From NCBI GenBank assembly GCA_023391315.1, contig JAEWBD010000261.1, forward strand, positions 1 to 9,002: DNA of 9,002 nt. The letters are read 5' to 3'. This document shows positions 1 to 5,140 of the stretch, piece after piece (position 1 is the stretch's first letter; every line of letters starts with the position of its first letter). This DNA is from Bacteroidota bacterium (GTDB lineage: Bacteria > Bacteroidota > Bacteroidia > Chitinophagales > Chitinophagaceae). The notes below the pieces were generated by a model, which had not been told where the DNA came from, made no database searches, and saw only the letters and a program-made list of their open reading frames with translations. The position numbers and the translations under genes were made by a program.

Positions 1-68
1 GCTGTATATCCTGCCGGGCCTGAACCTATAATCAGGCAGTGAACCCTTTCTGTTTCGTTATTTGCCAT
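1..68 (-). CDS. trxB: Thioredoxin-disulfide reductase, N-terminal fragment
   Basis: Only the first 22 codons are inside the window; the gene continues past the left edge. The ATG is at 68-66 and is followed by a short polar leader and then CLIIGSGPAGYTA. That is the N-terminal FAD-binding Rossmann motif (GxGxxG inside GSGPAGYT) characteristic of bacterial thioredoxin reductases. The enzyme passes electrons from NADPH through FAD to thioredoxin in the cytoplasm. The redox-active CxxC and the NADPH domain are not visible. The 169-bp spacer upstream carries a promoter-like box and a palindrome. Another flavoprotein of the same fold remains possible, because only the first motif can be read, but the exact wording of the motif favours TrxB. 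Confidence 0.82.
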   Translation of the reverse strand, partial: MANNETERVHCLIIGSGPAGYT

Positions 69-179
69 ACTGAATTTTAATTTGAACAATTGAATGATGC
101 TGCCATGAAAAACTTAAGTAGAAGGGAGTGACACAACCGTGACGCTACAAAGTACAAAAGCCGGGAATCACAACAACAA

Positions 180-203
180 AAATTATTTGCCTGCAAATAA
201 TTT
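180..203 (-). terminator. 24-bp palindrome, possible terminator of the DUF4249 gene
   Basis: Two perfect 11-base arms, AAATTATTTGC and GCAAATAATTT, are separated by two bases. On the minus strand the second arm runs into TTTTTG, so an RNA hairpin of about 10 bp with a 4-base loop would be followed by a short U tract. It lies 35 bp past the DUF4249 stop, which suits a weak intrinsic terminator. The stem is AT-rich, and the element also sits in the presumed trxB leader, so a protein-binding palindrome is an alternative. Confidence 0.45.
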
Positions 204-210
204 AAGCGTG

Positions 211-218
211 CAAAATTA
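211..218 (-). promoter_or_regulatory. Promoter-like -7 box for trxB
   Basis: The minus strand reads TAATTTTG, an exact fit to the Bacteroidota TAnnTTTG box. It would give a trxB leader of roughly 135 nt that contains the 180-203 palindrome. No convincing TTG element is seen about 20 bp further upstream, and the spacer is AT-rich, so chance matches are likely. Confidence 0.3.
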
Positions 219-237
219 ATAAAGCTTGTGTTAATAA

Positions 238-1137
238 TTACTTAGGGATGATAATAGAACGGTATTGTGTGGCATAACCGCAAAAAGCGCCAAGCGCATC
301 GCCGCTGATATTGCCGATGATTTTAATGGGAGAGGAGAAGGGGTTGCCGGTGCTTTGATAAGCATATTCCCAGGTGCGCCAGAAATCGTAAGTGGCTTTA
401 TCTATGTCGCAGAATTTAAAAACAATGCTGTCGCCGCGGTGAAAGAAACCAAAATCATCATCGTTGAATTTAATGGAATCGCCCCTGCTGTAACTTTTTG
501 GTATCTGGAAAGTGTAGGTGGTGCCATCGGTAACCTGGTCGTCAAAAGCGGAGGTATAGCCCGGATAAAATGGCTGATTATTGGTGCTTACGAAATAGCG
601 TACGTAATCGCCAAAACCGGGTGGATCGGTAAACAGGCCATATAAAACACAACGGGTTGTGTCGGGATTTTCAGGTGCTTTTTTCCACCAGAGCGAATCG
701 CAGGTTTTTCGCATGGGGGGAATGGTAGTGATGGCTGTATAAACGGAACTATCCGGCAGCACAATATTCAGGTTATAAGTAGTGTTAAGCTTACCATTAA
801 GTACCTGTGCGGGATTGGCGGCATCAACTGTATAATAATAAAAAGTATAACCACTGGTATCAATATAATTTACTTCTTTTAGTGTTACAGTTTTGCTGCC
901 ATCGGTTATAGTTACATTGGCATTGTGCACAAATGAAGCCTGCAACTCTTCCGGTGAAATTGTATTGAAATAATTGAGCGAATAGGAAAGCACTATCGTT
1001 GGTGTACCGTTATCTTCAATTCGGCCATCAACAACGAGTTTGGTGGCTTGATCGTTTACTTTGAGACTGATAGTGCGTTCGCAGGATGCGAGCACAATGA
1101 ACAGGCATACGTAATATAATTGTTTGAATTGCTGCAT
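238..1137 (-). CDS. DUF4249 family lipoprotein
   Basis: A 299-residue lipoprotein. Residues 1-19 form a lipoprotein signal: a short charged start, a hydrophobic core, then VLASC with the lipidated cysteine at residue 19. The mature start, CERTISLKVN, followed by a KLVVDGRIED segment and a LSYSLNYF segment, matches the opening of DUF4249 proteins of Bacteroidota. These are probably outer-membrane or periplasmic lipoproteins with beta-sandwich folds, often encoded beside TonB-dependent receptors; their function is unknown. No receptor partner is visible here. The start is the ATG at 1137, supported by the lipobox position and by a promoter-like box 10 bp upstream. It follows the nucleosidase by 71 bp in the same direction but probably has its own transcript. 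The family call is from recognition of the N-terminal pattern; the C-terminal half has no motif I can assign. Confidence 0.8.
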   Translation of the reverse strand: MQQFKQLYYVCLFIVLASCERTISLKVNDQATKLVVDGRIEDNGTPTIVLSYSLNYFNTISPEELQASFVHNANVTITDGSKTVTLKEVNYIDTSGYTFYYYTVDAANPAQVLNGKLNTTYNLNIVLPDSSVYTAITTIPPMRKTCDSLWWKKAPENPDTTRCVLYGLFTDPPGFGDYVRYFVSTNNQPFYPGYTSAFDDQVTDGTTYTFQIPKSYSRGDSIKFNDDDFGFFHRGDSIVFKFCDIDKATYDFWRTWEYAYQSTGNPFSSPIKIIGNISGDALGAFCGYATQYRSIIIPK

Positions 1138-1147
1138 TGATTAAGGG

Positions 1148-1155
1148 CAAAGATA
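1148..1155 (-). promoter_or_regulatory. Promoter-like -7 box of the DUF4249 gene
   Basis: The minus strand reads TATCTTTG, an exact TAnnTTTG match, followed by C. It ends 10 bp before the ATG at 1137, so transcription would begin only a few bases before the start codon. This arrangement is common in Bacteroidota. No clear -33 TTG is visible at the right distance. Confidence 0.5.
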
Positions 1156-1208
1156 TTGGGAAACTAATTGAAGCCTCTGAACATCTTCTTTTGCGCATCT
1201 TACCATAT

Positions 1209-1808
1209 TTACTCTGTAGAGAATAATATCTTTTTAAAAGCCTCAGCAGCTTTATGCACCTGTACTGTCCAGTTGTCTGCTGCGGCGTCATCGGCGCCGT
1301 CTGAAATATATTTCAGGCAGATAAATGGGATATTTTCTTTCATGGCAATTAAGGCAAGCGGATAGGCTTCCATATCAATTACATTGTAATCGGCATTTGA
1401 GTGATTGATTTCGAAATCATCGCCGGAGCCACAAATACCGTGAGGCAGGCCTTCTATTTCAATACCATAATTTAATAAAGGTGGAATGTCAGAAAGCGGC
1501 GTTTCATATTTGGCAAAACCTAATGGGCGAACATCCATATCCCGTTGAATAAATTGTGTGCAGCAAATTACTTCGCCGGTAGGGAAAACATTGCTGCCGG
1601 CAGAGCCAAGATTTATGATAAGGGAAGGTTTATTGTTATGAATGAGCTTTGTAAGTTCATAAGTTGCGTTTATTTTTCCAATACCGCAAATAAGCTTATT
1701 TACATGCCCAAATTCTTCTGCAGCTTCTGAAGCGAGTGCAAAAACGAACAACGTTTTTGTATCTGCAAGCTGCAAATCCTTAAATGAAATTTTGGCTGGG
1801 AATATCAT
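1209..1808 (-). CDS. MTA/SAH nucleosidase-like protein (phosphorylase superfamily)
   Basis: A 199-residue cytoplasmic enzyme of the PNP_UDP_1 superfamily. It aligns by eye with MTA/SAH nucleosidase (MtnN/Pfs), which hydrolyses methylthioadenosine and S-adenosylhomocysteine to adenine and the thio-sugar. Visible landmarks in order: ALASE with Glu28 in the place of the E. coli catalytic Glu12; GIGKINAT (42-49); NLGSAG (66-71), the phosphate/ribose loop; CGSGDDF (126-132); IDMEAY (144-149), whose Glu147 fits the ribose-binding Glu; and YISDGAD (167-173), whose Asp170 fits the catalytic Asp that protonates N7. All key residues are present, although the protein is shorter than the roughly 230 residues usual for MtnN. 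Substrate could differ (futalosine or another nucleoside), so no symbol is given. The ATG lies 21 bp after the aspS stop, suggesting co-transcription with aspS; there is no evident functional link to tRNA charging. Confidence 0.85.
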   Translation of the reverse strand: MIFPAKISFKDLQLADTKTLFVFALASEAAEEFGHVNKLICGIGKINATYELTKLIHNNKPSLIINLGSAGSNVFPTGEVICCTQFIQRDMDVRPLGFAKYETPLSDIPPLLNYGIEIEGLPHGICGSGDDFEINHSNADYNVIDMEAYPLALIAMKENIPFICLKYISDGADDAAADNWTVQVHKAAEAFKKILFSTE

Positions 1809-1829
1809 AGTTTACCTGGCTTTCAGAGC

Positions 1830-3680
1830 CTATCCTTTTACGTCAAACTTTATCTGTAATTCCTCCAACTGTTTATTATCGATAGTGGCAGGTGCATCGA
1901 GCATTACATCCCGGCCTGAATTATTTTTAGGGAAGGCAATAAAATCCCTGATGCTTTCACTGCCGCCAAGAATGGCACAAAGCCTGTCGAAACCAAACGC
2001 AATGCCGCCATGCGGAGGAGCGCCATATTCAAAAGCGCCTAATAAAAACCCGAATTTATGCAGTGCTTCTTCTTTGCTCATGCCAAGTGCTGCAAACATT
2101 TTCTCCTGCAGTTCACGCTGAAAAATCCTTATAGAGCCACCGCCAATTTCATTGCCGTTTAAAACAATATCATAAGCATTGGCCTTGATGCCAGCGTAAG
2201 GATGTTCCAGGTATTTTGCGGCATCTTCTATTACCGGGTTATTATTGATCATCACTTCAATATCCTGCGGCTTGGGTGATGTAAACGGGTGATGCCTTGC
2301 AACCCAGCGGTTGCCTTCTTCATCGTATTCAAACAGGGGAAAATCAAGCACCCAAAGCAGCTTAAATTCATTGTCTTTGCGCAACCCCAGGCGTTTGGCC
2401 ATTTCTAAACGCAGCTCGCTCATGGCTTTGCGGGTGCGTTCTTCATTGCCTGCCAGGATTAAAATTAGATCGCCGGGTTTTGCGCCTGTGGCATCGGCAA
2501 TAGCCTTTAATCTTTCACCATTATAAAACTTATCTATGCTGCTTTTATAGCTGCCATCGGCATTGCCTGCCTGTTCGGCAGACAGGCATTTTATAAAAGC
2601 CAAGCCCTTCATGCCAATTTGTGGGCGTTTCACCCATTCGGTTAATTCGTCTGTTTGTTTGCGGGTATATTCACTGCAGCCCGGAACGGCAATGGCAACA
2701 ACTGTTTCGGCGCTATCAAATACAACGAAGCTGGCATTATCGATTAAAGCACTGTTGGCAGTTTTATTTACATAAACAGATGAAGGTTTTTTAAGATTGT
2801 TGATCTTCATGTCAAACCTGATGTCCGGCTTATCATTGCCGTAATTCCACATGGCATCTTCCCATGTCATGCGTTCAACCACATCTGTATAATCAATTCC
2901 CTTTACATCTTTAAAAATGCGTTTTACCAGGCCTTCAAACATATTCAGGATATCTTCCTGTTCCACAAAGGCCATCTCGCAATCTATTTGCGTAAATTCA
3001 GGCTGGCGGTCTGCACGCAGATCTTCATCCCTGAAACATTTTACGACCTGATAATAACGATCGTAGCCGCTTACCATTAACAACTGTTTAAAAGTTTGCG
3101 GGCTTTGCGGCAATGCATAAAATTCGCCCGGGTTCATGCGGCTTGGCACCACAAAATCTCTTGCACCTTCTGGCGTTGATTTTATAAGGAAAGGCGTTTC
3201 AATATCGTAAAAACCATTCTCATGTAAATAATTTCTTGCGCTGCGGTTTACGGCATAACGTAATTCGAGGTTTTTCTTAACCGCATTGCGGCGCAAATCC
3301 AAATAGCGGTATTTCATTCTTAAATCATCACCGCCATCAGTGTCATCCTGTATGGTGAAAGGCGGCACTGCTGATTTATTGAGTATCTTAAATTCATCCA
3401 CTGCAATTTCAATATCACCGGTAGGAATATTTTTATTTTTATTGCTGCGCTCAGAAACTTTTCCCTTTACCTGTAATACGAATTCGCGGCCAAGTGGGCT
3501 GGCTTCCAGCTGGTCATTTAAAGTTTCGCCAAATAGTAATTGTGTTATGCCATAACGGTCGCGTAAATCAACAAAAGTTATAGCGCCGAATTTGCGCATG
3601 GTTTGTACCCAGCCGGCCAGTGTAACAGTTTCGCCGGCATTTTCAATTCTCAATTCTCCGCATGTATGTGTACGATACAT
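1830..3680 (-). CDS. aspS: Aspartate--tRNA ligase
   Basis: A 616-residue class IIb aminoacyl-tRNA synthetase that charges tRNA-Asp with aspartate using ATP in the cytoplasm. Domain order is the bacterial one: an anticodon-binding OB fold (about 1-105, with TLAGWV and FVDLRDRYG); motif 1 and TPEGARDF (about 158-176); QSPQ (192-195); motif 2, FRDEDLRADRQPEF (216-229); an inserted GAD domain (about 300-420); RHHPFTSPK (462-470); and motif 3, GIAFGFDRL (559-567), with its conserved Arg. The start at 3680 gives MYRTHTCGEL, the normal N-terminus for the phylum. It is about 25 residues longer than the E. coli enzyme (590); part of the excess is the segment LSAEQAG (366-372), encoded by a palindrome at 2564-2588. 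The residue equivalent to E. coli Leu30, one that influences Asp/Asn tRNA discrimination, is Phe31. The leader is about 100 nt if the box at 3790-3797 is used, and no Shine-Dalgarno is seen. Confidence 0.97.
   Translation of the reverse strand: MYRTHTCGELRIENAGETVTLAGWVQTMRKFGAITFVDLRDRYGITQLLFGETLNDQLEASPLGREFVLQVKGKVSERSNKNKNIPTGDIEIAVDEFKILNKSAVPPFTIQDDTDGGDDLRMKYRYLDLRRNAVKKNLELRYAVNRSARNYLHENGFYDIETPFLIKSTPEGARDFVVPSRMNPGEFYALPQSPQTFKQLLMVSGYDRYYQVVKCFRDEDLRADRQPEFTQIDCEMAFVEQEDILNMFEGLVKRIFKDVKGIDYTDVVERMTWEDAMWNYGNDKPDIRFDMKINNLKKPSSVYVNKTANSALIDNASFVVFDSAETVVAIAVPGCSEYTRKQTDELTEWVKRPQIGMKGLAFIKCLSAEQAGNADGSYKSSIDKFYNGERLKAIADATGAKPGDLILILAGNEERTRKAMSELRLEMAKRLGLRKDNEFKLLWVLDFPLFEYDEEGNRWVARHHPFTSPKPQDIEVMINNNPVIEDAAKYLEHPYAGIKANAYDIVLNGNEIGGGSIRIFQRELQEKMFAALGMSKEEALHKFGFLLGAFEYGAPPHGGIAFGFDRLCAILGGSESIRDFIAFPKNNSGRDVMLDAPATIDNKQLEELQIKFDVKG
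2564..2588 (-). repeat. Palindromic element inside aspS
   Basis: Twenty-five bases form a near-perfect hairpin. On the minus strand, the arms TGCCTGTCTG and CAGGCAGGCA enclose the loop CCGAA; all ten pairs form in RNA, one of them G-U. It is read in frame as CLSAEQAG and falls in the loop between the GAD domain and the second half of the catalytic core. There it appears to interrupt what would otherwise read IKC-NADGSYKSS. From memory, and not checked, TGCCTG/CAGGCA palindromes recur in Bacteroidota genomes. No second copy is present in this window. Confidence 0.6.
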
Positions 3681-3789
3681 AAACGCCTGTCCGCTAAAGG
3701 AGGACTACTTTTTTTATGAATAATTTTTTTGCTTCCGGCTTTGGTATTTATAATATTTCCGGTTGATTGCTTATGCCAAAATCGGGCGG

Positions 3790-3797
3790 CAAATATA
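3790..3797 (-). promoter_or_regulatory. Promoter-like -7 box of aspS
   Basis: The minus strand reads TATATTTG followed by CCG, an exact TAnnTTTG match in a locally GC-richer context. The implied aspS leader is about 100 nt. No -33 TTG is visible at the expected distance. Confidence 0.45.
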
Positions 3798-3870
3798 CGC
3801 GGATTGAGGGAATGCTTTTGAGCTTCCTTTCCATAATACGTTGCAGTGTATCTTACTCTAACACTCTATT

Positions 3871-3965
3871 CTTAAAGTAAAACGTTAAAGCTATTTATAA
3901 CTGTTAAGATGATTGCTCAATTTAATCATCTTGAATCCAAATCAACTGTCTGTATAAACTTTAAG
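3871..3965. repeat. Two nested, nearly concentric inverted repeats
   Basis: The inner pair is perfect: AAGATGATT (3906-3914) and AATCATCTT (3924-3932) with a 9-base spacer. The outer pair is also perfect: CTTAAAGT (3871-3878) and ACTTTAAG (3958-3965). Their centres fall at about 3919 and 3918. The sequence between inner and outer arms does not pair, and no T run follows either arm, so this is not an ordinary terminator. Possible roles are a regulator-binding region, a structured RNA or an old element remnant. Confidence 0.5.
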
Positions 3966-4024
3966 CTGAATTGTTTTAAAAATATTTGAGGAAATTTACT
4001 TTTTTTAAAATAAATGTATAATTT

Positions 4025-4032
4025 TATATTTG
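4025..4032 (+). promoter_or_regulatory. Promoter-like -7 box of the toxin-antitoxin operon
   Basis: TATATTTG exactly matches TAnnTTTG and lies 20 bp before the ATG at 4053, giving a very short leader. If it is used, the ATG at 4014 is upstream of the transcript, which supports the 4053 start for the antitoxin. No -33 TTG is seen, and the region is extremely AT-rich. Confidence 0.5.
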
Positions 4033-4035
4033 TAT

Positions 4036-4053
4036 TAGTAAAATTTTATACTA
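4036..4053 (+). promoter_or_regulatory. Candidate autoregulatory operator
   Basis: An 18-bp imperfect palindrome has the arms TAGTA (4036-4040) and TACTA (4049-4053) around AAATTTTA; seven of nine symmetric positions pair. It fills the space between the -7 box and the antitoxin ATG, where a bound Xre antitoxin would block transcription. Xre-type antitoxins generally repress their own operon through palindromes of this kind. The AT-richness lowers confidence. Confidence 0.4.
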
Positions 4054-4574
4054 TGGCAAAAAAGAAAACGGTAAAATATAAAGCCGGAAAATCAAGCAAT
4101 AATGTAGAAGAGAACGCTGCTATATATGTGGTTAAAAAAAATGGCAATGGGATGAAAAGCTTTTCTTCTATTCTCTCTTTTAGTCATAAGCCAGAAAGTC
4201 AAATGACGAATTTTGAAAAAATGGCGGCTGTAGAAGATGGCATCAGTAAAGAAGAATTGCAAAAATTAAAGGAGAAAACAAGTATGGATTACGATAAGCT
4301 TGCCAAGGCATTGTCTGTTACACGAGCCACATTAATCAACAAAAAGAAACAAGAAAAATTCAATGCAGGCCTGAGTGAACGCATTTTTAGCCTTGCCGAT
4401 TTATATTCTTACGGTTATGAGGTTTTTGAAGATGTGTCCCGGTTTAATACCTGGATGTTCAGGCCAAACCAGGCTTTGGGCGGTAAAACACCTTTTGAGC
4501 TTATAGGAAGCCCATTTGGAAGAGATGAAGTAAAAAATGTTATTGGCCGCATTGAATATGGCGTTTATTCTTAA
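4053..4574 (+). CDS. Xre/MbcA/ParS-family antitoxin
   Basis: A 173-residue antitoxin of the RES-Xre type II toxin-antitoxin family. It binds and inhibits the RES toxin and is expected to repress the operon. Residues 1-50 are a lysine-rich, apparently disordered extension. Residues about 60-112 form the Xre-like helix-turn-helix (LAKALSVTRATLINKKK, then SERIFSLADLYSYGYEVF). Residues about 130-171 are the toxin-binding MbcA/ParS (DUF2384) domain, with the typical W-x-RPNQALGGKTPFEL signature, a FGRDEV helix and the IEYGVYS end, which in known complexes covers the toxin active site. The start is the ATG at 4053: an upstream in-frame ATG at 4014 would add 13 hydrophobic residues and precedes the probable transcription start. 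The stop is 8 bp before the toxin gene, so the two are one operon, antitoxin first. Confidence 0.92.
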   Translation: MAKKKTVKYKAGKSSNNVEENAAIYVVKKNGNGMKSFSSILSFSHKPESQMTNFEKMAAVEDGISKEELQKLKEKTSMDYDKLAKALSVTRATLINKKKQEKFNAGLSERIFSLADLYSYGYEVFEDVSRFNTWMFRPNQALGGKTPFELIGSPFGRDEVKNVIGRIEYGVYS

Positions 4575-4582
4575 TTGCCTTT

Positions 4583-5041
4583 ATGCTTGTATATAGAATA
4601 TGCAAAACCAAATTTGCAAACGATTTATCTGGAGAAGGGGCGAGATTATTTGGTGGCCGGTGGAATAATAAATTAACGCCTTGTATTTATACATCAGAAA
4701 GCAGGGCTTTGGCTTTGCTTGAATATACGGTTAATATAAATATTGACGATGTACCCAGAACGTTAAGCATAATCACACTTGAAATACCCGATGAAAATAT
4801 CCTTGCTTTTGAAGAACATGAATTGCCCGGCGACTGGAAAGATATACCGGCTCCATCTTCAACAAAAAAATTTGGTACAGCACATTTGATTACAGCAAAA
4901 AGCCCGGTTATAAAAGTTCCTTCAACTGTTATTCATGATGAATTTAACTACATATTAAACCCGCGTCATGCTGACAGCAAGCTTTTCAAAATACTGGAAG
5001 TAAAAGATTTTGTGTATGACATTCGCATCAAACTCAACTGA
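4583..5041 (+). CDS. RES-domain toxin (NAD+ phosphorylase family)
   Basis: A 152-residue RES-domain protein, the toxin partner of the antitoxin directly upstream. Characterised RES toxins degrade NAD+ (MbcT of Mycobacterium by phosphorolysis), stopping growth when the antitoxin is lost. Family landmarks are all present and well spaced: VYRI with Arg5; FGGRWN with Arg26; IYTSES with Tyr36; ALLEYTVN with Glu47; VPST with Ser114; and FNYILNPRHAD (121-131). The Arg, Glu and Ser that give RES its name are therefore intact, and the length is normal, so an active toxin is expected. There is no signal peptide, which fits a cytoplasmic role. The gene order (antitoxin, then toxin, 8-bp gap) is the usual one for this family. 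No terminator is evident in the 99 bp that follow. Confidence 0.92.
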   Translation: MLVYRICKTKFANDLSGEGARLFGGRWNNKLTPCIYTSESRALALLEYTVNINIDDVPRTLSIITLEIPDENILAFEEHELPGDWKDIPAPSSTKKFGTAHLITAKSPVIKVPSTVIHDEFNYILNPRHADSKLFKILEVKDFVYDIRIKLN

Positions 5042-5128
5042 GTTAACTTCTTATCAACATACATTTCACGATTCTTGTAATACATTTCTAAATTTCTTTT
5101 TATCATTAAACACAAAGCGCTCAACTTA

Positions 5129-5136
5129 TATCTTCG
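5129..5136 (+). promoter_or_regulatory. Promoter-like -7 box of the GHL10 hydrolase gene
   Basis: TATCTTCG matches TAnnTTTG at five of the six fixed positions and ends 4 bp before the first ATG, so transcription would start at or inside the first codons. The second ATG (5144) could then be the true start. No -33 TTG is visible. Confidence 0.35.
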
Positions 5137-5140
5137 TTTG

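Larger units (their letters stand above)
3681..4052. other. AT-rich divergent spacer between aspS and the toxin-antitoxin module
   Basis: This 372-bp stretch holds no convincing gene. From the aspS side it contains an A-rich presumed aspS leader, including two CCGGAA copies 24 bp apart on the minus strand, then a promoter-like box for aspS (3790-3797). Nested inverted repeats follow (3871-3965), then a promoter-like box for the antitoxin (4025-4032) and a palindrome next to its ATG. An in-frame ATG at 4014 lies upstream of the probable transcription start and is not considered the real antitoxin start. Confidence 0.7.

Noticed and set aside
265..645. Plus-strand open frame of 126 codons
   Set aside because: It is antisense to the DUF4249 gene, whose lipobox and family pattern are clear. 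The antisense peptide has no recognisable features.
3696..3766. AAAGGAGG followed by a 16-codon frame (ATG at 3716)
   Set aside because: It looks like a classic ribosome site plus mini-gene, but Bacteroidota rarely use such sites, the peptide is very short, and it lies antisense to the presumed aspS leader. The minus-strand match to the 16S rRNA tail (CCTCCTTT) is also probably chance.
4014..4052. Upstream in-frame ATG extending the antitoxin by 13 residues
   Set aside because: It would lie before the probable transcription start and adds a hydrophobic stretch unlike an antitoxin N-terminus; ATG 4053 gives MAKKK.
5031..5044. AACTCA-AC-TGAGTT palindrome overlapping the RES toxin stop
   Set aside because: The arms are only 6 bp with a 2-base spacer and no T run; it is too weak to call a terminator.
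5051..5059. TTATCAACA, resembling a DnaA box
   Set aside because: It is a single one-mismatch copy with no cluster, no AT-rich unwinding region and no origin genes nearby.
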